64,000 nucleotides of DNA from Halomonas sp. (GTDB lineage Bacteria > Pseudomonadota > Gammaproteobacteria > Pseudomonadales > Halomonadaceae). The notes beneath the pieces were generated by a model, which was given only the letters and a program-made list of their open reading frames with translations, ran no database searches and was not told the origin of the DNA. Where the stretch lies: positions 1 through 64,000 of the forward strand of contig JAGYKP010000091.1 of assembly GCA_018401555.1 (NCBI GenBank). The letters are read 5' to 3'. Positions 56,260 through 64,000 of this stretch are shown here, in pieces. The translations under genes were made by a program, and so were the position numbers. Each line of letters begins with the position of its first letter. Positions within the stretch are counted from its first letter, which is position 1.

Positions 56260-56505
56260 TCACCCCTTCTTCACCTTGCTGATCACCCACAGCAGGATCA
56301 CCGCGCCGACCACGGCACTGAACAGCGAGCCCAGGAAACCGCCGGTGCCCATGCCGAGGATCTGCTGGAAGATGAAGCCGCCGATCACCGCGCCGACCAC
56401 CCCGACGCCGATATTGCCGAGGATGCCGAAGCCCCCTCCCCGCATGATATGACCGGCAATCCAGCCGGCCAGCCCGCCGATGATCAACCAGGCGATGATT
56501 CCCAT
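56260..56505 (-). CDS. GlsB/YeaQ/YmgE family membrane protein
   Basis: 81 residues, three hydrophobic helices, with the family pattern MGIIAWLIIGGLAGWIAGHIMRGGGFGI and GVVGAVIGGFIF. This family ('transglycosylase-associated' in older annotation) is a small Gly-rich membrane protein linked to envelope stress. ATG 56505 has GAGGAGGCACC upstream. Single-gene unit, convergent with nothing nearby. Complete. Confidence 0.93.
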   Translation of the reverse strand: MGIIAWLIIGGLAGWIAGHIMRGGGFGILGNIGVGVVGAVIGGFIFQQILGMGTGGFLGSLFSAVVGAVILLWVISKVKKG

Positions 56506-56558
56506 GGTGCCTCCTGTTCGTGGAATGAGTGGGCAATGAGTCGCTAGTGGTGCAGATG

Positions 56559-57101
56559 CTAGAAGGACGAGCCCGGCTGCGCCAGGAACGCCAGCTCCGC
56601 GGGAGTGGAAACCCGGCCGAGAATGGCGTTGCGGTGGGGATAGCGTCCAAAGCGCAGGATGATGTCGCGATGGCGATGCTCGAAACGCAGATTCTCCTCG
56701 AGCCCCGGCTGAGCGAACAGGCGCACTGCCTGCTCATGGATCGCCGCCGACTCGCTGTGCATGAAGGGCATGTAAAGAAAGGTGCGCCTCGCCGGTGGTA
56801 GCGACGCATCGTCGCCGCGGGCCACCGCCTCCTGGGCCAGCCCCAGAGCCAGCGGGTCGGCCGCGAAGGCTTCGGGCGTGTCGCGATGCACGTTGCGTGA
56901 GAACTGATCGAGCACGATCACCTCGGCGAGGCGCCCCTCGGGGGTCTCGCGCCAGCCCCACAGCTCGACGCGTCGGGCCGCCTCCAGCCAGGCACCGAAA
57001 CGCGCGGCGATCTCGGCATCCAGCGCCGGGTCCCGGCGAAACCACTGGGCCGGCACGAGCTCGTCGAACCAGAAGGCCAGCACCTCCTCCGACGTCATCA
57101 T
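56559..57101 (-). CDS. DUF924 family protein
   Basis: 180-residue soluble protein. Family blocks: EEVLAFWFDELVPAQWFRRDPALDAEIAARFG at the start and EVIVLDQFSRNVHRDTPEAFAADPLAL, then FLYMPFMHSESAAIHEQAVRLF. The fold is tetratricopeptide-like, function unknown. The doublet ATG at 57101/57098 is preceded by GGGAGG; the second Met gives better spacing. Divergent from a small membrane protein and YcjX. Complete. Confidence 0.92.
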   Translation of the reverse strand: MMTSEEVLAFWFDELVPAQWFRRDPALDAEIAARFGAWLEAARRVELWGWRETPEGRLAEVIVLDQFSRNVHRDTPEAFAADPLALGLAQEAVARGDDASLPPARRTFLYMPFMHSESAAIHEQAVRLFAQPGLEENLRFEHRHRDIILRFGRYPHRNAILGRVSTPAELAFLAQPGSSF

Positions 57102-57183
57102 CTCTCCTCCCTGTTCGCTGCCGCTGGGCCTGCTCTCCTGATACCATCCCCGGCGTGACACCACAAGCGAGGAGCGGCAGCGA

Positions 57184-57366
57184 ATGAACCCCGACCCCAT
57201 CTGGTCGATGATCACCTACGTCTTCAACATCCTCGGCATGCTGGTCTGCCTCGGCGGCCTGACCCTGGCCCACACCACGCGCCACCGCTGGCCGGGGCGA
57301 ATACTGGCCGGCGCGGGATTCCTGCTGGCCGCCTCACCGACCCTATACGGCCTTGTTACCGGCTGA
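57184..57366 (+). CDS. Small two-helix membrane protein
   Basis: 60 residues. Two hydrophobic helices (MITYVFNILGMLVCLGGLTLA and ILAGAGFLLAASPTLYGLV) joined by a basic loop (HTTRHRWPG), no other feature. ATG 57184 follows GAGGAGCGGCAGCG. It precedes ycjX by 13 bp and is likely co-transcribed. I do not recognise a family; small membrane partners of YcjX/YcjF are not established. Confidence 0.7.
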   Translation: MNPDPIWSMITYVFNILGMLVCLGGLTLAHTTRHRWPGRILAGAGFLLAASPTLYGLVTG

Positions 57367-57379
57367 CGGAGTCCCGCCC

Positions 57380-58771
57380 ATGCGCCAGCCCCTCGCCCGT
57401 GAACTCCAGGACCTCCTCGAGCGCGGCCGTGACCGCCAGCTGCGCCTGGCCGTCACCGGCCTCTCGCGCTCGGGCAAGACCGCCTTTCTCACCTCCCTGG
57501 TCAACCAGCTGCGCCACGCCGGCCTGGAGGCGCACCTGGACCTGCTGCCCGCCGCCAGGGAGGGCCGCCTGCTGGGGGCCCGTCGCGTCAACCAGCGGGA
57601 CCTCGGCGTGCCGCGCTTCCCCTATGACCAGGCCATGGCGGCACTGTCGGCAACGCCGCCGCGCTGGCCGGAGCCCACCCGCGGCATCAGCGAGCTGCGC
57701 CTGGCGATCCGCTATCGCCCGGCGCGGCGCGGCCTGCTGGGCGGCGACTCCCGCCAGCTGACCCTGGACCTCTTCGACTACCCGGGTGAGTGGCTGCTCG
57801 ACCTGCCGCTGCTGGGGCTCGACTACCCCGGCTGGTGCGCGCGCCAGCGCGCCCTGGAAGGCCGGCAGCGGGCATCCCACTTCAGCGCCTGGCAGGCCGC
57901 GGTAGCCAGGCTCGACCCCGCCGCCGAGGCCGACGAGGCACAACTGGCCGAGGTCGCCGACCACTTCGCCGCCGGACTGCGCGGCGCCCGAGAGGCGGGC
58001 TTCGCGGACCTGCAGCCGGGGCGCTTCCTGCTGCCGGGAGACCTCTCCGGTGCGCCGGTCCTGCAGTTCTTCCCGCTGCCCGGTGTCGCCGAGGCGGATC
58101 CCGAGACGCTGGCCGCCCTGCCCGAATCGAGCAACTACGCTACCCTGGCGCGACGCTTCCGCTACTACCAGCAGCATATCGTGCGCCCCTTCTACCGCGA
58201 CCACTTCCGGCGCTTCGATCGCCAGATCGTGCTGGTGGACCTGCTGGGGGCGCTGAACGCCGGTCCCGAACGCTTCCAGGACCTCTCCCGGGCGCTCGCC
58301 AACCTGATGCAGAGCTTCGATTACGGCCAGCGCAGCCTGCTCTCCCGGCTGTTCGCCCCGCGCATCGACCGCCTGGCCATCGCCGCCACCAAGGCCGACC
58401 ATGTGACCCCCGAGCAGCATCCCCGCCTGGTGGCACTGCTCGAGGCGCTGCTCGCCGAGCCGCTCAAGGACCTGCGCTATGCCGATGTGCCGGTGCGCGC
58501 CCTGTCGCTGGCGGCGATCCGCTCAAGCGAATCACGCGAAGTCGAGACCCAGGGGCGGCGCACCCCGGCACTGCGCGGCACCGACCTCGACGGTGAACCG
58601 CTGCTGATGTATCCCGGTGAGGTGCCGGAACGGCTCCCCGACGACGCCTTCTGGGCCCGCCAGGGCTTCGACTTTCCGGCCTTCCGCCCGCTGCCCCTGG
58701 AGAGCGGCGCCCTGCCCCATATCCGCATGGATGCCGCCCTCGACTGGCTGATCGGAGACAAGCTGACGTGA
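57380..58771 (+). CDS. ycjX: YcjX family GTP-binding-like protein
   Basis: 463 residues. P-loop VTGLSRSGKTAFLTSLVNQL near residue 35 and the family blocks LDLFDYPGEWLLDLPLLGLDYPGW, FVLPGDLSGAPVLQFFPLPG, RRFRYYQQHIVRPFYRDHFRRFDRQIVLVDLLGALNAGP and AIAATKADHVTPEQHPRL. YcjX belongs to the sigma-32/phage-shock-linked stress set in enterobacteria, always next to ycjF. ATG 57380 has GGAG nine bases upstream; the in-frame 57353 start does not. Its stop overlaps ycjF (GTGA). Complete. Confidence 0.94.
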   Translation: MRQPLARELQDLLERGRDRQLRLAVTGLSRSGKTAFLTSLVNQLRHAGLEAHLDLLPAAREGRLLGARRVNQRDLGVPRFPYDQAMAALSATPPRWPEPTRGISELRLAIRYRPARRGLLGGDSRQLTLDLFDYPGEWLLDLPLLGLDYPGWCARQRALEGRQRASHFSAWQAAVARLDPAAEADEAQLAEVADHFAAGLRGAREAGFADLQPGRFLLPGDLSGAPVLQFFPLPGVAEADPETLAALPESSNYATLARRFRYYQQHIVRPFYRDHFRRFDRQIVLVDLLGALNAGPERFQDLSRALANLMQSFDYGQRSLLSRLFAPRIDRLAIAATKADHVTPEQHPRLVALLEALLAEPLKDLRYADVPVRALSLAAIRSSESREVETQGRRTPALRGTDLDGEPLLMYPGEVPERLPDDAFWARQGFDFPAFRPLPLESGALPHIRMDAALDWLIGDKLT

Positions 58772-59810
58772 GCACGCCCCGCGACCCCCGCCCCGGCCGA
58801 CACTTCCCCCCGAGGAGCCGGCCCCGTCCTCCACGGCAGCCGACCCGCGCCCACCCCGGGCCTTCGCTCCCGACCTGCCGAGCCAGGCGTTGACACCGAG
58901 CGAGGAGCCGGCCGAGCCAGCGCTTGCGGCCAGCCTGGGCCAACCGCGCCGACGGCGCTGGGGGCTGCTCATGCTGCTTGGCGGCACTCTGGGCTTGGGC
59001 GCGGTGGAGGCCGGCACCACCCTCTACGCCGCCGGCCTGGGCGGTGACTGGCTGGCCGGCGCCTGGAGCCTGCTGCTGCTACTCGCCCTGGCACTGGGCG
59101 GCGGCGCCCTCGGCCGTGAGCTGTGGCGCCTACGCCGGCTGCGTCGCCACGATCGGCTGCGCGAGCGCCTGAGCGACCTCTCCGCGGCCTCCCGCCGCGA
59201 GGCCGATACCACCGCCGAGGCCCTGCGTCGTGCCCTGGACCTGGAGACCGACCACCCTCACTGGCAGGCCTTCCTGGCCGCGAGACAGCCCCATCACGGC
59301 GGGGCCGAGCTCTATACCCTGCTCGATCACCACCTGCTGGCCCCCAGAGACCGCCTGGCACGCCGCCTGGTGTCGCGGATGTCCGGCGAGACCGCGGTGA
59401 TGGTGGCGGTCAGCCCGCTCACCCTGGTCGACATGGCGCTGGTGGCCTGGCGCAGCCTGGCCATGGTCGACCGCCTGAGCCGGCTCTACGGCCTGGAGCT
59501 GGGTTATGCGGCGAGACTGCGCCTGCTGCGCGAGGTACTCCGCCAGATGGCCTTCGCCGGGGCCACCGAGATGGCCGGCGATGCCGGCATGGAGATGCTC
59601 TCGATGAACCTCGCCGGACGCCTCTCCACGCGAGCCGCCCAGGGCCTGGGTATCGGCCTGACCAGCGCCCGGCTGGGGCTGCGCACCCAGCGCCTGACCC
59701 GCCCGCTGCCCTTCCGGGCGGACCAGGCACCGCGCCTGGCCGACCTGCGCCGGGAGCTGTGGCAGCAGCTGCGTCGCCTCGAGGCGGACGGCGAACGCCA
59801 GCAGCCGTGA
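58768..59810 (+). pseudogene. ycjF: YcjF-like TIGR01620 family membrane protein (one frameshift)
   Basis: Starts at GTG 58768 overlapping the ycjX stop. The N-terminal cytoplasmic part begins STPRDPRPGRHFPP and, after a shift at a run of seven C near 58810, continues EEPAPSSTAADPRPPRAFAP. Two membrane helices follow (LLMLLGGTLGLGAVEAGTTLYAAG, WLAGAWSLLLLLALALGGGAL), then the family C-terminal domain (LLAPRDRLARRLVSRMSGETAVMVAVSPLTLVDMALVAWRS, GLELGYAARLRLLREVLRQMAFAGATE). About 347 codons. Function unknown; paired with YcjX. Confidence 0.88.
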
Positions 59811-59909
59811 TGCAGGTCAAGGTTGCGCCCGCCAGGCGGCATGGCAGATGACCCCGGCGGGGAAAACCGCTAGGCTCGAGATAGCCCCCCACCGACAAGG
59901 AGTCTCTCC

Positions 59910-60349
59910 ATGTATAACTCCATCCTGGTTCCCGTCGACGGCTCCGAGCACGCCCAGAAGGCCCTCGCCGTGGCCTGCCAGCTGGCCCGCCAGGAGGGTA
60001 GCCTGCTGCACCTGCTGCATATCCCCGAGGAGCTCTCCCACGAGACCACCCTGGTCTGGGGCATCGGCGCCATCGCTATCGAGGCCTCCGCGAGGAACGT
60101 GAGGAAGCCGGCAAGCAGGTGATCAGCCGCGCCGCCGAGGCGGCCCGCGAGCAGGGCGCGACCAAGATCGAGACGGTGATCGCCCAGGGCGACCCGGCCC
60201 GTGCCATCCTCAGCGAATCGCGCAAGCGCGGCGTCGATGCCATCGTCATGGGCAGCCGCGGCCTCAGTGACCTCAAGGGCTTCGTGGTCGGCAGCGTCTC
60301 CCACAAGGTGGCGCACACCGCCGAATGCACGGTGATCACGGTACGCTGA
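59910..60349 (+). pseudogene. Universal stress protein, UspA superfamily (one frameshift)
   Basis: Single-domain UspA protein of about 146 codons. N-terminal YNSILVPVDGSEHAQKALAVACQLA and, after a frame change near 60090, the ATP-binding end IVMGSRGLSDLKGFVVGSVSHKVAHTAECTVITVR with the G-2X-G-9X-G(S/T) nucleotide motif intact. ATG 59910 follows AAGGAG at seven bases. Monocistronic. Confidence 0.92.
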
Positions 60350-60372
60350 TCCCGCTTTTCCGGGAGACTTGC

Positions 60373-60394
60373 GACGGCGCCGGCAGGCGCCGTC
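60373..60394 (+). terminator. Hairpin after the universal stress protein gene
   Basis: GACGGCGCC / GGCGCCGTC, a perfect 9-bp stem with a 4-base loop (GGCA), 23 bp after the stop. Confidence 0.65.
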
Positions 60395-60518
60395 ATGCGT
60401 TCTGCAGGCACGGCCCTGCGCCAAGCCACTGATTCGAGGTGCCCCCCGACACCAGGTTTGGCGCGGCGCACGGGAATCCGTATAGTGGCCAGCCTACCCC
60501 CGCCACACGTTCGTGATC

Positions 60519-62459
60519 ATGCTGCAGAACAACGCCCTGCTTGCCCAACTCAAGCAACAGATTCGCTCCACCACGCCTCGTGTCGAGGGCGTGATCAAGG
60601 CCACCGAGAAGGGCTTCGGCTTCCTCGAGACCGACGAGGGCGACTCCTACTTCGTGCCGCCCCCCGCCATGAAGCAGGTACTGCACGGCGATCGCGTCGC
60701 GGCGGTGCTGCATGAGGAGGGCGAGAAGAAGAGCGTCGAGCCCGACACCCTGATCGAACAGGGCCTCGACCGCTTCATCGCCCGGGTCCAGAAGCGCGAG
60801 GGCCGTCTGGCCGTGGTGCCGGACCACCCCTCGATCAAGAATGTCCTCAAGGCACGCATCAAGCGCAGCCTCGATGAAGCCACCATCGGCGATTCCGACT
60901 GGGTCGTCGCCCGCCTGGTGCGTCACCCCCTCAAGGCCGACGATCGTGGCTTCTTCACCCAGATCGACGAGCTGGTGGCCAAGGCAGACGACCCGGCGGT
61001 GCCGTGGCGCGTGACCCTGGCCCGCCACGCCCTGGAGCAGGAGTGCCCGGATGCCGGCGACGACTGGCCGCTGCGCGATGAGGGCCTGGTGCGTGAAGAC
61101 CTGAATGCCGAGCCCTTCTTCACCATCGACGGCGAGAAGACCCGCGACATGGACGACGCCCTGCGCATCGTGCCCCGCGCGGATGGCGGCTGGGACCTCA
61201 GCGTGGCCATCGCCGATCCCACCGCCTATGTCGAGGAGGGCCACGCCGCGGATCTCGAGGCCCGTACCCGCGCCTTCACCGTCTACCTGCCGGGGCAGAA
61301 CGTCACCATGCTGCCCGAGCAGCTGGCCGACGACCTCTGCTCGCTGTGGGAGGGCAAGGAACGCCCGGTGCTGGCCTGCACGCTCACCGTGCATGCCGAC
61401 GGCAGCCTGGGCGACTATCGCTTCTTCGCCGCCACCGCCACCTCCCACGCCAAGCTGGTCTACGACCGCGTCTCCGACTGGCTCGAGGGCCAGGGCGAGT
61501 GGGCACCGGAGGCAGAGATCGGCGAGCAGCTCAAGGCGCTGCGTGACCTCACCCTGGCGCGGGCCGCCTGGCGCGCCGAGCATGCCCTGGTATTCAAGGA
61601 TCGTCCCGACTTCGTCTTCGACCTGGATGCGGCCGGCAACGTGCTGGATATCCGCACAGAGGAGCGGCGCATCGCCAACCGCATGATCGAGGAGTCGATG
61701 ATCGCCGCCAATGCCTGCTGCGCCCACCTGCTCGCCGAACACGTGGGCCACGGCATCTTCAACGTGTACCGCGCCTTCGAGGACGACAAGGCCGAGGCCG
61801 CCCAGGAGTTCCTGGCCAGCCAGGAGATCGAGGTGGAGCGCGAGGCGCTCACCGAACTCTCCCGCTACAAGGAGCTCAAGCGCGAGCTCGAGGGGCGCGA
61901 CGATGCCTGGCTCGACGCCCGGCTGCGTCGCTTCCAGGGCTTCACCAGCATGTCGGCAAAGCCGGGGCCGCACTTCGGCCTGGGACTGCCTGCCTACGCC
62001 ACCTGGACCTCACCGATCCGCAAGTATGGCGACATGGTCAACCATCGCCTGATCAAACGGGTCCTCAAGGGCGAGCAGGCCCCGGCCGAGGCGAGCCTGG
62101 CGCTCACCGAGCAGCTCACCGAGCGTCGCCGCCTCAACCGCATGGCCGAGCGCGACGTCAAGGACTGGCTCTACGTGCGCTACCTGAGCCCCGCGGCCGA
62201 GGCCCAGGAGACCTTCGACGCCGAGGTCATCCAGATCAACCGCGGCGGCATGCGCGTGCGCCTCACCGCCAACGGCGCCACCGCCTTCGTGCCGGCGCCG
62301 ATGATGCACAGCGAGCGCAACAAGGTCGCCATCGACGACAAGGAGGGCCGCATCCAGGTGGAGAGCGAGGAGCGCTACAAGCTGGGCGACCATCTGCGCG
62401 TGGCGCTGGTCGAGGCCCGCGAGGAGACCCGCTCCCTGGTGGCCCGCCCGGCAGACTGA
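60519..62459 (+). CDS. rnb: Exoribonuclease II (RNase II)
   Basis: 646-residue 3'-to-5' processive RNase. The N-terminus MLQNNALLAQLKQQIRSTTPRVEGVIKATEKGFGFLE is RNase II-specific, then cold-shock domain, catalytic domain with IDGEKTRDMDDALRIV (metal-binding Asp residues at ~203-213), and C-terminal S1 domain (EVIQINRGGMRVRLTANGATAFVPAPMM). Length matches E. coli RNase II (644), not the longer RNase R, because no basic tail or helix-turn-helix extension is present. ATG 60519 is chosen over GTG 60513 because it gives the exact family start. Complete. Confidence 0.95.
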   Translation: MLQNNALLAQLKQQIRSTTPRVEGVIKATEKGFGFLETDEGDSYFVPPPAMKQVLHGDRVAAVLHEEGEKKSVEPDTLIEQGLDRFIARVQKREGRLAVVPDHPSIKNVLKARIKRSLDEATIGDSDWVVARLVRHPLKADDRGFFTQIDELVAKADDPAVPWRVTLARHALEQECPDAGDDWPLRDEGLVREDLNAEPFFTIDGEKTRDMDDALRIVPRADGGWDLSVAIADPTAYVEEGHAADLEARTRAFTVYLPGQNVTMLPEQLADDLCSLWEGKERPVLACTLTVHADGSLGDYRFFAATATSHAKLVYDRVSDWLEGQGEWAPEAEIGEQLKALRDLTLARAAWRAEHALVFKDRPDFVFDLDAAGNVLDIRTEERRIANRMIEESMIAANACCAHLLAEHVGHGIFNVYRAFEDDKAEAAQEFLASQEIEVEREALTELSRYKELKRELEGRDDAWLDARLRRFQGFTSMSAKPGPHFGLGLPAYATWTSPIRKYGDMVNHRLIKRVLKGEQAPAEASLALTEQLTERRRLNRMAERDVKDWLYVRYLSPAAEAQETFDAEVIQINRGGMRVRLTANGATAFVPAPMMHSERNKVAIDDKEGRIQVESEERYKLGDHLRVALVEAREETRSLVARPAD

Positions 62460-62606
62460 GCCGCGCATCCCGGCCATTGCCAATGACCGACCACACGGCG
62501 GCCCTCGGGCCGCCGTGTTGCGTTATGGCCGGGCACCCCGCCGCTGTCTTCGAAGTGTCGCATACAGGCCCTAGCCTGACGGTACGCTTCACCGCCAGGA
62601 GGCCAA

Positions 62607-63725
62607 GTGCACCTCGTCGATATCACCATGTTCCACGCCCCCGCCAGTGGCGGCGTTCGCACCTACCTGCAGGCCAAGCATCGCCTCCTGGCCCGCCACG
62701 CCGACCTGCGCACCAGCCTGCTGGTTCCCGGCGCGGAGCGCGCTTCGCTGGGCGGGGTGCACACCCTCCCCGCCCCGCGCCTGCCGCTGGGCCAGGGCTA
62801 TCGCTTTCCGCTGCGCCGCGCGCCCTGGCGCGCGGCCCTGATCGACATGGCGCCGGATCTCATCGAGGCCGGCGACCCCTACGTGACCGCCTGGGCCGCC
62901 GTGGAGGCGGGCCACGCCCTGGGCGTACCCAGCGTGGGCTTCTTCCATTCCGACCTGCCGCGGTTGATGGGAGATCGCTTCGGCGGCGGCGTGCGCCGGC
63001 GCCTGGAGCGCTATGTGGGGGAGCTATATGGCCACTTCGACAGCGTCCTGGCGCCCTGCACCGCCATGGCCGAACGCCTGGCCGACTGGGGCGTGAGCAA
63101 CCTGCGGGTCCAGCCCCTGGGAGTCGACCTGGAGACCTTCCATCCCTGCCATCGCGACCCGGCGCTGCGCCGACGCCTGGGGCTCGGCGATCACCAGAGG
63201 CTGCTGGTCTTCGCCGGGCGCCATTCACCGGAGAAGCACGTCGACGTGCTGCTGGCGACGATGGGGCGGCTGGGAGCCGACTACCGCCTGCTGCTGATGG
63301 GCCCGGGGATGCCCGCTCGGGTCCCCGCCAATGTCAGCGTGGTGCCTCGCTACTGCCCGCCAGGGGAGGTCGCCACGGCCCTGGCCAGTGCCGATGCCAT
63401 GCTGCACGCCGGCACCCGCGAGACCTTCGGCCTGGTGGCCCAGGAGGCCATGGCCTGCGGGCTACCGGTGGTGGCGGCACGCGCCGGCGCCCTCAAGGAG
63501 TATGTGCCGCTGGGCGCCGGTATCCTCTGCCGCCCCCGTGACCCCGACGACATGGCCCGGGCGACCCGCGAGCTGTTCCTCAACGACCCGCAGGCCATGG
63601 GACGCCACGCCCGGCGTCACGTGGAACGCCACTTCGACTGGGAACGGGTCATCGATGATCTGCTGGGCCACTATCGTCAGCTGCGTCACGGCAACCAGGG
63701 CCAGGCGACCTCCCGGAATGGCTGA
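62607..63725 (+). CDS. GT4-family glycosyltransferase
   Basis: 372 residues, GT-B fold. N-terminal acceptor domain with FHAPASGGVRTYLQAKHRLL and C-terminal nucleotide-sugar domain with FAGRHSPEKHVDVLLATMGRL, the E-x7-E motif HAGTRETFGLVAQEAMACGLPVVAARAGALKEYV and FLNDPQAMGRHARRHVE. A class-A retaining glycosyltransferase, possibly for a membrane lipid sugar or capsule. GTG 62607 follows AGGAGG at four to five bases. Its stop overlaps the next gene (ATG 63718), so the two are co-transcribed. Complete. Confidence 0.9.
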   Translation: MHLVDITMFHAPASGGVRTYLQAKHRLLARHADLRTSLLVPGAERASLGGVHTLPAPRLPLGQGYRFPLRRAPWRAALIDMAPDLIEAGDPYVTAWAAVEAGHALGVPSVGFFHSDLPRLMGDRFGGGVRRRLERYVGELYGHFDSVLAPCTAMAERLADWGVSNLRVQPLGVDLETFHPCHRDPALRRRLGLGDHQRLLVFAGRHSPEKHVDVLLATMGRLGADYRLLLMGPGMPARVPANVSVVPRYCPPGEVATALASADAMLHAGTRETFGLVAQEAMACGLPVVAARAGALKEYVPLGAGILCRPRDPDDMARATRELFLNDPQAMGRHARRHVERHFDWERVIDDLLGHYRQLRHGNQGQATSRNG

Positions 63726-64000
63726 TCCCCGCCGCCATCTGCCACGCTGGCGGCCATGGCACGGCCTGCTGATCCTGATGGCGCTGCTGGCCCCACTGGG
63801 GGTGACCGCCTGGCTGGGCGGCGCCGATGCCCTTGCGGCAGCCAGGGACTTCCCAACGGGCATACTCTCCCTGATGCTGCTGATCGCACTCCTGTGCTGG
63901 AACCTCAACGCCGCCCGGTTGCGCCTGATGCTGGACGGACGCGCGGGCCGGCTCGGACAGCGCGGCGCCCTGGGCATCGAGCTGGCCTCCAAGTTCGCCC
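63718..64000 (+). CDS. UPF0104/MprF-like membrane protein (truncated by window end)
   Basis: Only the first 94 codons are in the window. Hydrophobic helices at about residues 16-34 (GLLILMALLAPLGVTAWLGG) and 46-66 (FPTGILSLMLLIALLCWNLN), then NAARLRLMLDGRAGRLGQRGALGIELASKFA, the family motif for UPF0104/lysylphosphatidylglycerol synthase TM domains. Overlaps the upstream glycosyltransferase stop. In relatives such proteins flip or modify membrane lipids; here that is only suggested by the pairing with a GT. Confidence 0.75.
   Translation, partial: MADPRRHLPRWRPWHGLLILMALLAPLGVTAWLGGADALAAARDFPTGILSLMLLIALLCWNLNAARLRLMLDGRAGRLGQRGALGIELASKFA

Overview
The window looks like a chromosomal segment of a high-GC, salt-adapted gammaproteobacterium, most likely Halomonas or another Halomonadaceae. 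That is an inference from gene content: choline-to-betaine genes betIBA with a choline-binding protein, gammaproteobacterial FadE, RNase II, Prc, YaeQ, OMPLA and the YqjD/E/K and YcjX/F sets, plus strong G/C bias at third codon positions. I see no phage, insertion sequence, CRISPR array or rRNA operon. A striking technical feature is that about 23 otherwise conserved genes change reading frame once or several times. Their protein similarity continues uninterrupted in another frame, usually at runs of G or C, while their neighbours are intact. This points to uncorrected single-base indels in the assembly rather than gene decay, so most 'broken' genes below are probably functional in the organism. 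|| Layout. 1-10 kb: fragmented tlyA, an MscK-type mechanosensitive channel, outer-membrane phospholipase A, a YqjD/YqjE/YqjK-like membrane-protein operon, a secreted-type barnase-like RNase with its barstar inhibitor, a CopD-like membrane protein, an orphan ParA-type ATPase and an HI0933-type flavoprotein. 10-15 kb: an RND efflux pair behind a perfect palindromic operator, closed by a 40-bp palindrome shared with a convergent DUF3617 gene; then tRNA-Ser. 15.5-18 kb: yaeQ and a DASS carboxylate transporter. 18-27.5 kb: a cyclic-di-GMP block with four GGDEF/EAL proteins around an FNR-type iron-sulfur regulator. 27.5-31.3 kb: thioesterase-like protein, nitroreductase, and an ABC exporter translationally coupled to queF. 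|| 31.5-36.6 kb is rich in tRNA genes: three Glu/Gly pairs, two identical tRNA-Met genes in opposite orientation, and three tRNA-Asn genes, enclosing an M18 aminopeptidase and the Prc protease. 36.7-41.7 kb: choX divergent from betIBA, with a BetI-type operator and three 15-bp leader repeats. 41.8-51.7 kb: fadE behind a PsrA-like operator, an SLC13/RCK transporter with an unusual charged insert, and an acyl-CoA catabolic cluster (two crotonase-fold enzymes and an ADP-forming acyl-CoA synthetase) divergent from an RpiR-family regulator. 51.7-60.4 kb: a MITE-like non-coding element, quinone oxidoreductase, glycerophosphodiesterase, an NCS2-like permease, GlsB/YeaQ protein, DUF924, YcjX/YcjF and a universal stress protein. 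60.5-64 kb: RNase II, a GT4 glycosyltransferase and the start of a UPF0104/MprF-like membrane protein that runs off the window. || Functionally, the best supported themes are osmoprotection (choline capture and oxidation), envelope homeostasis (MscK, PldA, RND pump, GlsB), fatty-acid and acyl-CoA catabolism, and c-di-GMP signalling linked by position to an oxygen-sensing regulator.
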